A stretch of DNA of 43,562 bases from Verrucomicrobiota bacterium (lineage in GTDB: Bacteria > Verrucomicrobiota > Verrucomicrobiia > Palsa-1439). The stretch spans positions 55,562-99,123 of the forward strand of contig PLZV01000026.1 in the NCBI GenBank assembly GCA_003152315.1. Reading direction: 5' to 3'. The notes below the pieces were generated by a model, which had not been told where the DNA came from, made no database searches, and was given only the letters and a program-made list of their open reading frames with translations. Shown here piece after piece: positions 31,792 through 40,519 of this stretch; the stretch's first letter is position 1, and each line of letters opens with the position of its first letter. Made by a program: the position numbers and the translations under genes.

Positions 31792-32342
31792 GGGTGCTCC
31801 TTTTGATTGATGGTTCGATCCGCGCCTGCGCGCGCTTGAAGCTCCTGCCGAAGCAGGGCGTAAGCTCGCGAAAGCGTTTTGGTGACCGTGCCGAGCGGCA
31901 TTTCGAGTCGCTGGGCCACTTCCTGGCAGGACAGCTCTTCGTAATACCGAAGCAAGATCACCTGGCGATAGGTTTCGGGCAGAACGGCAATGGCTTCATC
32001 CAACGAATAGTCTGCGTCACTGTCGGGACTGTCGGCCATCATGGTTTCCGCGATTTCACGATCCTGCTGGCGACGTTTCAGGGAGCGGAACTGTTCCAGG
32101 GCCACCCGTCTCGCAATGCCCAGAAGCCAGGAATAAAAGAATTCCGGTTTCCGCAGCTTGCTCAACGACTGAAAAGCCCTGACGAACGATTCCTGCGCCG
32201 CGTCCTCGGCCCGCGACCGGTCCCTCAACCGGCCCGTCAGGTACGAGAACAACGGCCCCTGATAGCGATGCACCAACAGGCGGAAGTCATCGGGATGCCC
32301 GTCGCGACAGCGTTGCACGTATTCCTTGTCGGTTAGATCCAT
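31788..32342 (-). CDS. ECF RNA polymerase sigma factor (sigma-70 family), 184 aa
   Basis: The protein contains the region-2 segments VHRYQGPLFSYLTGRLRDRS, RAEDAAQESFVRAFQSLSKL and FYSWLLGIARRVALEQFRSL, and the region-4 helix-turn-helix in LPETYRQVILLRYYEELSCQ, EVAQRLEMPLGTVTKTLSRA. The length is standard for ECF factors. AAGGATAAG precedes the ATG. The downstream zinc anti-sigma gene overlaps it by 4 bp and should sequester it at the membrane. The shared upstream region with the S41 gene contains a 26-bp palindrome. Confidence 0.95.
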   Translation of the reverse strand: MDLTDKEYVQRCRDGHPDDFRLLVHRYQGPLFSYLTGRLRDRSRAEDAAQESFVRAFQSLSKLRKPEFFYSWLLGIARRVALEQFRSLKRRQQDREIAETMMADSPDSDADYSLDEAIAVLPETYRQVILLRYYEELSCQEVAQRLEMPLGTVTKTLSRAYALLRQELQARAGADRTINQKEHP

Positions 32343-32436
32343 GTCTTATCCTTCTCCAGCGAATTGCTACCGTCATCTTATAGTGACGACCAAAGCGCTT
32401 TTGCGACAAGAGAATGCGGGCCCACTTCGTAGAATC

Positions 32437-32462
32437 TGGTGTGCGCGAATTCGCGCACACCA
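32437..32462. promoter_or_regulatory. 26-bp perfect palindrome in the divergent sigma/S41 region
   Basis: The core GTGCGCGAATTCGCGCAC extends with TGGT on the left and ACCA on the right, perfectly symmetric around GAATTC with no loop. It lies between the start of the sigma gene (95 bp away) and the ATG of the S41 gene (81 bp away). A dimeric regulator binding here could control both genes. A dispersed REP element is an alternative. Confidence 0.5.
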
Positions 32463-32542
32463 CTTCACAACCGGACGTTCACGCCACGATTTTTGAATCC
32501 AAAACTTTCAGTCGATGCGTCATAGTGAGGGAGGATACCTGT

Positions 32543-34570
32543 ATGAAGCGATTATTAGCCATCATCGGTTTTCCCTTGGCACTCACGATCACCGTGAGTT
32601 GCTTCTCACAAACGCCCCAAGACCCCGCCGCTCTGCCGTTGAGCATCAATGCATGCCTTGGTAACAACACAAATGTGGTGATTATATTACCCACCGGTGA
32701 AGCCACGAAAGAGGCCTGCGATCGCATCGGCAACTATGCGAAACGCGTGTTCAAGAACCGTGGACTGTTCTTGGATGATACGGCAGCCCTGGAAACAGAT
32801 CTGTCCCGATACACCGTTGTTACGTATGGAACTGCCTCGGGCAATTTGTGGATTAGGCGGAATCTGAAAGCGTTACCGGTTGCAATTACAAAGGATAAAA
32901 TTGTCGTGGCCGACCGTGAATTCAAGGGCACCAACCTCCGGTTTATCACCCTTTGGTTCAATCCGGCCAACACGGCGAAAGCGTGGGTTATTTACACGGC
33001 CCAGGATGAAAAGGATGTAGTCGGGATCAACGGTGTGTTCCACGGATGGACTCAGTTTCACGTGGCGAGGGAAACGGAACTGCTGCAAAGTGGATACTAT
33101 TTGCACAAAAACGGCGCCTGGGTCGTCAGCGAGCTGCCGGACTTCGGATTCCCTGCTTTGACACGGCAGCAGATGTATGAGGACTACGACACGTTCACAA
33201 ATATCGTGGAACAGGTGTTTCCGCTTATGGAAGTGAACCGGCAGATTTACGGCGTGGACATTCGCAAATTACTGTCCGACAACCGAAGTCAGATCGGAAC
33301 GATCACGCAAACGGAACAGTTCGCAGATTTAATCAACCGAACGATTGTAGCCTGCCGCGGAAGCCACTTTTGGATTGGTTGCCAGCGAAACAAAGCCGCC
33401 CAGGGGTTTGTGGATGAGGAGGCCTACAAGCTTGTTGATAAATACCAGCTTTATTTGAGTTCTGCCAACAAAGGAAACGACATCGCGATTCCCCTGCTGT
33501 ACTTTAAGGGCAACTACTACACGTTGTGCGATGGTGTCTGTGAGGGCATCACCTATCCGAAAGGCCTGAGGGTGCTGACCTGCGACGGAAAGTCGCCGGA
33601 CGCGATTGTTAACGCCCTCGCCCAATCCGGCGTTTCTCCAAGCTGGGATTCTCTAAGCTGGGACTACGACCTGAACAAGTATTATACGACACACTTTAAT
33701 CCCTCCCCCAAAAACAATTCCCCTCTCGTCATGCAATTGGCGCAAGCGGACGGAAAACTCCTGACACTAAAGGTGAGCGCCGATAAAAGGGGAAGCTGGC
33801 GAATGCCACAGCCAGATCGCAAACCGCTGGTCGCTTTGGCGAATAGCAACATCCTTTACATCAAACTTCCGGCCATGGACAAAAACTTAATCGCCTTTTA
33901 CCGAAAGGAACTGCAGAAGTATAAGGGCGAACCCATTCACAAGGTGGTCGTTGATATCAGGAATAATGGAGGAGGAAGCGACGACACCTGGTCCGAGATC
34001 TTGTCTCTCCTTCTGAAACAGAAATTGGTCTTGACCCCCAAATGGGCCATCAAGAACTCGGAGATAATCCACCGATACACGGCGCGGAATCCAAACCCGT
34101 ACTACGAGTCCGCCAAGGTGGAAAAAATCGCCTTCTTGAACAATGAAGAATTCAAAGTGATCGAATTCTCCCGGGTGATTTCACCGGATCCGGAATCGCT
34201 AAACCTGACATGCAGGATTTTCGTTTTGTCGGAAAACGTTTATTCCTCCGCAGGCGGCTTCATGAATGTTTGCAAAGACAGCGATCAGTTGGTCTCCGTC
34301 GGGCTTTCGAACGGTCAGATACTGGGACAAGGGAGTGATCCGTTGGCATTTTCACTGCCCAACTCGAAACTCACCTTCTCCATCGAGGCGATTCTCGATT
34401 TGACCGATTGCAAGACGGCCAGGGATACCCATCACACTGATGTCGAAGTGAGGATCACACCGACGCTCGAACAATTGCTTGATTATTACAACACGGGAAG
34501 TGACGTGCCGCTTGAAAAGCGGCTCAACGAACATGATCCATTTTTTAAGAAGGCGCTGGAGACGGATTAA
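32543..34570 (+). CDS. S41-like peptidase (C-terminal processing peptidase family), exported
   Basis: GGGAGGAT lies before the ATG at 32543, giving 675 residues. The N-terminus (MKRLLAIIGFPLALTITVSC) is a signal peptide; the Cys could be a lipobox, though TVSC is imperfect. The C-terminal half carries the S41 hallmark VVDIRNNGGGSDDTWSEIL, then FVLSENVYSSAGGFMNVCKD, in which the second Ser is the likely nucleophile, and LGQGSDPLAFSLPNSKLTFS. The usual general-base Lys is not evident at its normal place. The N-terminal 300 residues are not recognised. It may be a membrane-associated proteolysis or cell-envelope maintenance protein. Confidence 0.8.
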   Translation: MKRLLAIIGFPLALTITVSCFSQTPQDPAALPLSINACLGNNTNVVIILPTGEATKEACDRIGNYAKRVFKNRGLFLDDTAALETDLSRYTVVTYGTASGNLWIRRNLKALPVAITKDKIVVADREFKGTNLRFITLWFNPANTAKAWVIYTAQDEKDVVGINGVFHGWTQFHVARETELLQSGYYLHKNGAWVVSELPDFGFPALTRQQMYEDYDTFTNIVEQVFPLMEVNRQIYGVDIRKLLSDNRSQIGTITQTEQFADLINRTIVACRGSHFWIGCQRNKAAQGFVDEEAYKLVDKYQLYLSSANKGNDIAIPLLYFKGNYYTLCDGVCEGITYPKGLRVLTCDGKSPDAIVNALAQSGVSPSWDSLSWDYDLNKYYTTHFNPSPKNNSPLVMQLAQADGKLLTLKVSADKRGSWRMPQPDRKPLVALANSNILYIKLPAMDKNLIAFYRKELQKYKGEPIHKVVVDIRNNGGGSDDTWSEILSLLLKQKLVLTPKWAIKNSEIIHRYTARNPNPYYESAKVEKIAFLNNEEFKVIEFSRVISPDPESLNLTCRIFVLSENVYSSAGGFMNVCKDSDQLVSVGLSNGQILGQGSDPLAFSLPNSKLTFSIEAILDLTDCKTARDTHHTDVEVRITPTLEQLLDYYNTGSDVPLEKRLNEHDPFFKKALETD

Positions 34571-34815
34571 AGCGGCGAGAGTGGCCTCGAGAAATGGATC
34601 GATCTGGTTCACCCCGACGAATTCTCGCTTGGAAATTTCCACGCGAATTTGCAGAAGAAGATGGCGTGTGGGTAGGGCTTGGTATGCAGCTCGCAAAGCT
34701 GTTGAACTCCGACCGCAAAGCTCTTTGCCCCGCTCACGAGCGCTTTGGCGTTGCCGTTCGATTTTGCTGCTCGACGAAACCACGACGTGACCCAAATCCT
34801 TTCCGACTGATTTTT
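34571..34815. other. Region of uncertain content after the S41 gene
   Basis: No gene is convincing. On the plus strand, in frame after the S41 stop, the sequence reads SGESGLEKWIDLVHPDEFSL then GNFHANLQKKMACG before a stop. This looks protein-like and may be the 3' remnant of a lost gene. The minus strand is open too but reads less naturally. Confidence 0.3.
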
Positions 34816-35148
34816 TCACGACCGCGAAGGTGGCCCGAACTTGCCGTGAATGAGGTAGGACTTGAGCTTTCGTCTCGGAAAGGGCACCGGTAAGAGTTGT
34901 TCTCCTTTGGGGCAGGAGTCGACAAAGGCCCGGTACGTGTCGTCGACCTCGCGTGTCCATTCCCACGTGTCGGTGAAGGCGTGGAACTGCGCCTGGCTCG
35001 ATTGGCCGGACGCTTCCTTGAACAAGACGTTATAGTTGGCGTTGGAGTTGAACAGCGGATCGAGATAGACGAGGTCAACGCTGGCGTCCGGGAAGACTTT
35101 TGTGTCGCGCAGCCATTTGAGGTTGTCGCCAAAGAGCAGCCGGTTCAT
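34816..35148 (-). pseudogene. Truncated site-specific DNA methyltransferase
   Basis: The start is MNRLLFGDNLKWLRDTKVFP, then DASVDLVYLDPLFNSNANYN, a motif-IV region of N6-adenine/N4-cytosine methyltransferases with DPLF in place of the usual DPPF. FHAFTDTWEWTREVDDTYRA follows, as in intact relatives, but the frame ends at about 110 residues where a working enzyme needs 300-500. The methyl-donor motif is therefore missing. The gene is a broken relic bounded by dispersed repeats on its upstream side. Confidence 0.75.
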
Positions 35149-35339
35149 GTGGGCTTTGTATCACGGCGGGATTGGTCGTCGCAATCCGAAACCCGGCAGG
35201 CCGACGGCAACGAAAACGCTTCGCGGCGACAATCTGGTGGCAGGGCAGGCGTGCTCCTGCGTCGTGAATCGTTAATTGATAATTTGGCTGGACACGGTGT
35301 GGTGGCTCGAGTATGATCGACTCGTGAATCACGAATTGA

Positions 35340-35386
35340 ATCCGCCTTCGCCAAGGCTATCCGCCTTCGCGAAGCCGCTACGGCGC
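35340..35386 (-). repeat. Dispersed CGTAGC-GAAGGCGG repeat, second copy
   Basis: The minus strand reads CGTAGCGGCTTCGCGAAGGC, then GGATAGCCTTGGCGAAGGCG. It resembles the stretch after tRNA-Ser at 3001-3080. Confidence 0.5.
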
Positions 35387-35463
35387 GACAAGCTGGCGCG
35401 ACTCGCCGCTGTACGCAGCTCGGCGGCGAGCGGACGGCGAAGGAGTACAGGCGGTCGATGGGG

Positions 35464-35488
35464 GTGCGCGGTCGGGAGACCGGCGCAC
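35464..35488. repeat. Hairpin GTGCGCGGTC-GGGA-GACCGGCGCAC
   Basis: Arms of 10 bp pair across a GGGA loop, with one extra G on the right. It is one of several palindromes in this gene-poor stretch. Confidence 0.5.
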
Positions 35489-35537
35489 AACGTCGGTAGC
35501 ATCGCCAAGGATGTTCGCACAAACATGTGTTTTTGCG

Positions 35538-35654
35538 AAACGAACCCACCGTTCCGCACATGAAAACGCACTTTGATATATTTGGGCGGCAATGGGTTGC
35601 GCAGCGGCAGAGTGAGGTTTTTCGGTGGGTTCGTTTTGAAAAACGAACCCACCG
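35538..35654. repeat. REPIN-like element: three copies of AAACGAACCCACCG in alternating orientation
   Basis: AAACGAACCCACCG occurs at 35538-35551, inverted at 35623-35636, and again direct at 35641-35654. The last two form a 32-bp perfect hairpin (15-bp arms, GA centre). The AAACGAACCC core is shared with the palindrome interrupted by the IS at 3365/6008. No gene is seen between 35149 and 35819. Confidence 0.7.
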
Positions 35655-35819
35655 GGAGGGAGTATTTGAGGCCTACTAATGACATTTCGGCCTCTTTTGG
35701 GAGCCATTTGGGAAGGAAATGGAGGCGGCAAATGGGCACGTCGCACGTCCGTAGGTGTCAGATCCCACAGGCGGGACGCTTGTTCAACGCGGCATCTGGC
35801 AGTGTCTTGATTTCCGAGT

Positions 35820-35915
35820 TGGAGGGACGCGCTCCGTCGCGTCCGCTGTCGTCAAAGACCCCGAACGGCCACGACGGAGCCCCGAAAAGGATTCGGGGTA
35901 AACGTGGCCCTCCAA
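35820..35915. repeat. Dispersed repeat copy 3 with a nested hairpin insertion
   Basis: GGAGGGACGCGCTCCGTCGC and GTCC, then CGGCCACGACGGAGC and ACGTGGCCCTCC. Compared with copy 2, about 22 extra bases interrupt it, containing CCCCGAA and TTCGGGG as hairpin arms. Confidence 0.7.
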
Positions 35916-35945
35916 ATTAAGACAGTACGCGGCAATCTGGAAGCT

Positions 35946-35975
35946 TTGATTTTCTGCGAGGGGTTATGGTATACT
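35946..35975 (+). promoter_or_regulatory. Promoter of the SYLF gene
   Basis: TTGATT (35946-35951), an 18-bp spacer and TATACT (35970-35975) precede a 43-bp leader with GGAGGGGGAA just before the ATG at 36019. Confidence 0.6.
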
Positions 35976-36018
35976 TAAAACAGTCGCCACCAATGGCGAT
36001 CACAATGGAGGGGGAACC

Positions 36019-36558
36019 ATGAGAAAGTTACGATTGACCGGTCTGATTGCAGTGGTTGTACTCGCGGGCGCCATGGCGGCGTCGGCAGACGAAGAGAAAA
36101 CCTTCGACGCTCAAGTCAAGGACGCCATCCAGCTCTTCAAGAAAACCGACTCGAAGATCCAGAAGCTTTTTGATTCGGCCTACGGTTATGTGGTGTTTCC
36201 GAGCATCGGCAAAGGCGCGGTTGGCATCGGCGCCGCGGCCGGCACGGGCGAGGTTTTCGAGAAGGGAACCTCGATCGGGACCGCGAACATGACACAGCTC
36301 ACCATCGGCGCGCAGTTGGGCGGCCAGAACTTCGCCGAAGTGATCTTCTTTGAAGACAAGACCGCTCTGGACAACTTCAAGGGCAGCGAATGGGCGATGA
36401 GCGCCGGGGTCAGTGCCGTGGCCTCCGCCGAGAGCGCCTCTGCGGATGCGAAGTACACGCACGGGGTGGTGGTGTTTACCATCGCCAAGGGCGGCTTGAT
36501 GTTTGAAGCCAGCATCGGTGGACAGAAATTCCATTTCCTGCCACCCGAGAAAAAATAG
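36019..36558 (+). CDS. Exported SYLF domain (YSC84/DUF500) lipid-binding protein
   Basis: The 179 residues have a signal peptide (MRKLRLTGLIAVVVLAGAMA then ASADEE). The remainder is a SYLF domain: FDSAYGYVVFPSIGKGAVGI, GIGAAAGTGEVFEKG, TQLTIGAQLGGQNFAEVIFF and GLMFEASIGGQKFHFLP are its conserved glycine-rich beta segments. SYLF domains bind phosphoinositides or other lipids in eukaryotes; in bacteria small exported versions have unknown roles in the envelope. It has a clear promoter of its own and an 85-bp gap to the radical SAM gene. Confidence 0.92.
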   Translation: MRKLRLTGLIAVVVLAGAMAASADEEKTFDAQVKDAIQLFKKTDSKIQKLFDSAYGYVVFPSIGKGAVGIGAAAGTGEVFEKGTSIGTANMTQLTIGAQLGGQNFAEVIFFEDKTALDNFKGSEWAMSAGVSAVASAESASADAKYTHGVVVFTIAKGGLMFEASIGGQKFHFLPPEKK

Positions 36559-36603
36559 CGCGACGGCTCGTGCCGAAATTTACCGTGGGGGATGATTCGG
36601 GCA

Positions 36604-36632
36604 TTGCTCCGGGCGCTGGGTGTGTAGATAAT
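36604..36632 (+). promoter_or_regulatory. Candidate promoter of the radical SAM gene
   Basis: TTGCTC (36604-36609), a 17-bp spacer and GATAAT (36627-36632) are 11 bp before the ATG at 36644, leaving a leader of only about 5 nt. Confidence 0.45.
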
Positions 36633-36643
36633 TCGTCGTCAGC

Positions 36644-38125
36644 ATGCCGGACATCATCCTCACCACGCTGAACGCGAAGTACGTGCATTGCGCGTTCGGG
36701 CTGCGGTACTTGATGGCGAACCTGGGCGAACTGCAAGCGCAGGCGCGGATCCTCGAATTCGACATCAATCAGCGACCCATCGACGTCGTTGAGGTGATTC
36801 TCCGCCATGAGCCGAAGATCGTCGGCATCGGTGTGTACATCTGGAACGCAACCCAGTCGCTGCAGGTGGTGGCGGACTTGAAACGGTTGCGGCCGGAATT
36901 GATCGTCATCCTCGGCGGCCCGGAGGTCAGCTACGAATGCGACCGGCAGGAGATCATCCGGCTGGCCGATCACGTCATCACCGGTGAGGCTGATCTCGCG
37001 TTTGCGGAATTGTGCGGGCAAACACTCAGGGGAAACCCTCCGCAGATGAAAATCATTCCCGCTCCCCTGCCCGATTTTGATCGTCTGGCGTTGCCGTATG
37101 AACTGTACACGGACATCGACATCAAGCAGCGCGTCATCTATGTGGAAGCGTCTCGTGGCTGTCCGTTCGAATGCGAGTTTTGCCTTTCGTCGCTCGACAT
37201 CCCGGTACGCAACGCGGCGCTCGAGAAGTTTTTGGCGGCGATGCAGCGGCTACTCGACCGCGGCGTGCGACAGTTCAAGTTCGTCGATCGCACGTTCAAT
37301 CTCAATCTGAAGACCAGTTCGGCCATCCTGGAGTTCTTTCTCGAACGCCAGCGGCCGGGGTTGTTCGTGCACTTTGAGATGATTCCCGACCGCTTGCCGG
37401 AAGCGCTGCGTGAACCGATCCGGAAGTTCCCGCCCGGAGCGCTGCAGTTCGAGGTCGGCGTCCAGACGTTCAACGAGGAAGTCACCAAACTTATCAGTCG
37501 CCGCCAGGACAACGCGAAGGTCGAGGAGAACTTGCGCTGGCTCCGCGATGAGACGGGCGTACACGTCCATGCGGATCTGATCGTCGGCTTGCCCGGCGAG
37601 GACGTGGATGGTTTTGCGGCGGGATTCGACCGGCTGGTTGCGCTCGGTCCGCAAGAAATTCAAGTAGGGCTGCTGAAGCGGTTGCGCGGGACACCGATCG
37701 TGCGTCACGACCGCGAATGGAGCATGGTGTACAGTCCCGAGCCGCCCTACGAGATCCTGCAGACGAAGTTGATCGATTTTTTCACCATGCAACGCCTGCG
37801 CCGCTTCGCGCGCTACTGGGACCTCGTTGGCAACAGCGGGAATTTTGTGGAGACGACTCCCCTGCTCTGGCGTGAGGGCTCACCGTTTCGGGGCTTCTTC
37901 CGTTTCAGCGACTGGCTCTACGCACAAACCAGGCAAACACACAGCATCGCCTTGCAACGACTCCGCGATCTGGTCGTAAGGTATCTCACAGAGGAAATCG
38001 ACTTGCCGCAGGTGAAAGTTGAGTGCGCGCGGCAACGTGACACCGACCGCACACGCGGCGTCGCCGTACCCGATGTGCCGCCGCGGCAAGCGCGTCACCT
38101 GGCGAAGTCCCAGCAGCCGGACTGA
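36644..38125 (+). CDS. B12-binding domain radical SAM protein (DUF4080-like)
   Basis: The N-terminal 150 residues form a cobalamin-binding-like domain ([48 protein letters not shown]). The radical SAM core begins [18 protein letters not shown], with Cys172, Cys176 and Cys179 for the 4Fe-4S cluster, followed by [30 protein letters not shown] and [16 protein letters not shown]. The last 100 residues ([19 protein letters not shown]) correspond to the DUF4080 tail. Its substrate is unknown; relatives are anaerobic-type enzymes that methylate or rearrange small molecules. The stop abuts the convergent malic enzyme stop with no gap. Confidence 0.92.
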   Translation: MPDIILTTLNAKYVHCAFGLRYLMANLGELQAQARILEFDINQRPIDVVEVILRHEPKIVGIGVYIWNATQSLQVVADLKRLRPELIVILGGPEVSYECDRQEIIRLADHVITGEADLAFAELCGQTLRGNPPQMKIIPAPLPDFDRLALPYELYTDIDIKQRVIYVEASRGCPFECEFCLSSLDIPVRNAALEKFLAAMQRLLDRGVRQFKFVDRTFNLNLKTSSAILEFFLERQRPGLFVHFEMIPDRLPEALREPIRKFPPGALQFEVGVQTFNEEVTKLISRRQDNAKVEENLRWLRDETGVHVHADLIVGLPGEDVDGFAAGFDRLVALGPQEIQVGLLKRLRGTPIVRHDREWSMVYSPEPPYEILQTKLIDFFTMQRLRRFARYWDLVGNSGNFVETTPLLWREGSPFRGFFRFSDWLYAQTRQTHSIALQRLRDLVVRYLTEEIDLPQVKVECARQRDTDRTRGVAVPDVPPRQARHLAKSQQPD

Positions 38126-39544
38126 TTAGGTCCTCGGCCTCTTCCCCACATTACCAGCGTAGGCGGCCTGCTCGACGGCGCGGGCGACGCGGCGCACGAC
38201 CTGTTTATTGAACACGCTGGGGATGATGTATTCCTCGCTGAGTTCATCGGCGGTGATGCAGCCGGCGATGGCTTTGGCGGCGGCAAGCTTCATCGACTCG
38301 GTAATGGCGGTGGCGCGGGCATCGAGCGCGCCGCGGAAGATGCCGGGGAACGCAAGGACGTTGTTGATCTGGTTCGAGTAGTCACTGCGGCCCGTGGCGA
38401 TGATCCGCGCGTATGGCTCGGCGTCTTCCGGCATGATTTCGGGCGTCGGGTTGGCGAGCGCGAACACAATGGCGTCCTTCGCCATCTTCTTCAGCGCCTT
38501 AACGGTGAAGACGCCCGGGCCACTGACGCCAATGAACAGGTGGGCTCCGCGCGCCGCATCCTCGACGGTGCCGCTGACATTGCGCGCGTTCGTGTGCTCA
38601 GCGAGCCACGTCTTGCTGAAGTCGAGGTCGGGAAGACGTTTGCGGCAGATGACGCCTTTGCGGTCACAACAAATGATGTGGCGAGCGCCGGCGGCCTGCA
38701 GCATCTTGGTGACGGCGACACCTGCCGCCCCCGCACCAACGATGAGGATTTTGATTTCGCTCATCTTTTTCTTGAGCAGCTTCAGCGCGTTCAGCGCGGC
38801 GGCGAGAACGACAACGGCCGTGCCGTGCTGGTCGTCGTGGAACACGGGAATGTCGAGTTCCTCCTTGAGCCGGTCTTCGATCTCGAAACAGCGCGGCGCG
38901 CTGATGTCTTCGAGGTTTATGCCGCCGAACCCGGTGGCGATCCATTTCACGGCTTTGATGATTTCCTCCGTGTCCTGCGTTTGGAGACAGATCGGATAGG
39001 CATCGATGTCGCCGAATTCCTTGAAGAGCATCGCCTTGCCTTCCATGACGGGCATGGCGGCTTCGGGGCCGATGTTTCCCAGGCCGAGCACAGCAGAACC
39101 GTCGCTGACGACGGCGACGGAGTTGTGCTTGATCGTGAGGGTGTTGGCTTTCTGTTTGTCCTCGGCAATGGCGAGGCACACGCGCGCGACGCCGGGCGTG
39201 TAAGCCATCGAGAGTGCGTCGCGTGTGGTGAGCGGAATTTTGTTCTGGATGCGGATCTTGCCACCCAGATGCATCAGGAATACCCGGTCGGAGACGTTGA
39301 TGACCGTGACGCCCTTGATGCGTTTGATCGAATCGACGATGGCGCGGGCGTGCTCATCATCGCGGGCGCTGACCGTGAGATCGCGCACCTTGAAATTGCG
39401 GTCCGCGCGCACCACGTCCACCGCGCCCGGATCACCCTGTAGCCGCGCAATCACGTGCAAGACCTTCGCGAACATCCCCAGGTTATTCACGATGCGCAGG
39501 CGCATCGTGAAACTGTAACTGACACTTGTAGCAATCCGGGCCAT
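38126..39544 (-). CDS. NAD-dependent malic enzyme with N-terminal ACT domain
   Basis: The enzyme decarboxylates malate to pyruvate with reduction of NAD(P). Of 472 residues, the first 90 are an ACT-like regulatory domain ([20 protein letters not shown]). The catalytic part has [32 protein letters not shown], the metal site [20 protein letters not shown], and the NAD-binding [17 protein letters not shown]. The cofactor region is followed by [11 protein letters not shown] and [19 protein letters not shown] precedes the ATG. The ACT domain suggests amino-acid regulation. The gene is convergent with the radical SAM gene with no spacing. Confidence 0.94.
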   Translation of the reverse strand: MARIATSVSYSFTMRLRIVNNLGMFAKVLHVIARLQGDPGAVDVVRADRNFKVRDLTVSARDDEHARAIVDSIKRIKGVTVINVSDRVFLMHLGGKIRIQNKIPLTTRDALSMAYTPGVARVCLAIAEDKQKANTLTIKHNSVAVVSDGSAVLGLGNIGPEAAMPVMEGKAMLFKEFGDIDAYPICLQTQDTEEIIKAVKWIATGFGGINLEDISAPRCFEIEDRLKEELDIPVFHDDQHGTAVVVLAAALNALKLLKKKMSEIKILIVGAGAAGVAVTKMLQAAGARHIICCDRKGVICRKRLPDLDFSKTWLAEHTNARNVSGTVEDAARGAHLFIGVSGPGVFTVKALKKMAKDAIVFALANPTPEIMPEDAEPYARIIATGRSDYSNQINNVLAFPGIFRGALDARATAITESMKLAAAKAIAGCITADELSEEYIIPSVFNKQVVRRVARAVEQAAYAGNVGKRPRT

Positions 39545-39568
39545 GGGTCCCTATCCTTTTACCGCAAT

Positions 39569-39769
39569 CTACTTTTGTTTTCGATGACGAAAATGCTGCC
39601 AGCCGAGCCACCCCACGGCGACGAAGGGCAGCACCAGCGCCAGCACCACGAAGAAGTATCCCGCCGCGCCTTCGCCGACGCGGCGCTCCAGGAAGATGAA
39701 GCCGATGACGAGGGGCAAGACGCCATACACCATGTAACGCAACAATAAGCCCCATTGGAATAGCTTCAT
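39569..39769 (-). CDS. Small membrane protein with two helices, 66 aa
   Basis: The ATG at 39769 is preferred over an upstream in-frame ATG because it begins MKLFQWGLLLRYMVYGVLPL. Two hydrophobic segments (about 7-28 and 36-56, GYFFVVLALVLPFVAVGWLG) and a basic end (HFRHRKQK) suggest a small inner-membrane protein. No family recognised. It lies just upstream of the malic enzyme gene in the same orientation and could be cotranscribed. Confidence 0.6.
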   Translation of the reverse strand: MKLFQWGLLLRYMVYGVLPLVIGFIFLERRVGEGAAGYFFVVLALVLPFVAVGWLGWQHFRHRKQK

Positions 39770-39856
39770 CTTCGCCGGGGAATATAGGGAGGCAGTGCGG
39801 CGTTTGCCAGAGAAACCCGCGAGCACAGGAGTCAGACGAAGTCCAGACGAGAGGTA

Positions 39857-40519
39857 CTACGGCAGGCGTAACGTGATTTCGTGGCCGTTGAAGTCGAGTT
39901 TCACGCGGCGGTTTTCAATCGTGACCACGCGAGCGCCTTCGATATCGTCGCCTTCGCGAACCGTCTGGTTGTTGATCATCGCGTCGCTGCCATCCTTCGC
40001 GTAGGTGATCCCCTGCAGTACGAGCTTCGGCAGATCGGCGGACGTGGTCTTGGGGGCACCAGCTTGCTCCGCCTTGATCCGCTCCATAAGTTTGGTGACG
40101 ATTTGGTCCTCGGCAACCTTTGCATCGGCGGTCGGCGTTACGGCGGTTGTCGCGGGTGCGAGCGGCGAAGCTATTCCAATCTTGGGTGATACTTCCGGCA
40201 TGGGTGCTGGCTCCGTCACCGGCTCAACCACTGGTCGGCTCGGCTTCGTTTTCACCACGGGAGTATCTGTCACGGAATCATCCGTACCCGAAACGAAACC
40301 GTCCTGCACGTTTTGAACGCGTTTGGCGATGCGCGATCCGAGCACTATGATGCCCACGAGAACCACGCCCGCGATCAGGATCGTGATGAGGAAATTGCCT
40401 TTGGTGCCACTCGACTCAACTTTGCTCTGGATGCGATAGCTCGCGACCGCCGGCGGCGGAGCGCCCGCGTTTGCCGAGGCGTCGCGGGTTCGTTTCAGGG
40501 CTTCGTTAATCAAGCTCAC
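39857..40519 (-). CDS. gspB: GspB-like general secretion protein
   Basis: The GTG start overlaps the stop of the ExeA-type ATPase gene (GTGA). The N-terminus MSLINEALKRTRDASANAGA is typical of GspB-like proteins in this group, and a membrane helix follows (about 43-60, FLITILIAGVVLVGIIVL). A Pro/Thr-rich linker (about 80-150) leads to a C-terminal domain with LVLQGITYAKDGSDAMINNQ, then GDDIEGARVVTIENRRVKLD, which fits the GspB/PilP-like C-domain that binds the outer-membrane secretin or pilot. Works with the ATPase upstream. Confidence 0.82.
   Translation of the reverse strand: MSLINEALKRTRDASANAGAPPPAVASYRIQSKVESSGTKGNFLITILIAGVVLVGIIVLGSRIAKRVQNVQDGFVSGTDDSVTDTPVVKTKPSRPVVEPVTEPAPMPEVSPKIGIASPLAPATTAVTPTADAKVAEDQIVTKLMERIKAEQAGAPKTTSADLPKLVLQGITYAKDGSDAMINNQTVREGDDIEGARVVTIENRRVKLDFNGHEITLRLP

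Noticed and set aside
35145-35561. Minus-strand frame of 138 codons upstream of the methyltransferase remnant
   Set aside because: It runs through several palindromic dispersed repeats and gives Arg/Ser/Cys-rich text without domain features.
35329-35746. Overlapping minus-strand frames in the repeat zone
   Set aside because: They translate the repeats themselves (for example KTNPP-type text) in several frames, which is expected of dispersed palindromes and not of genes.
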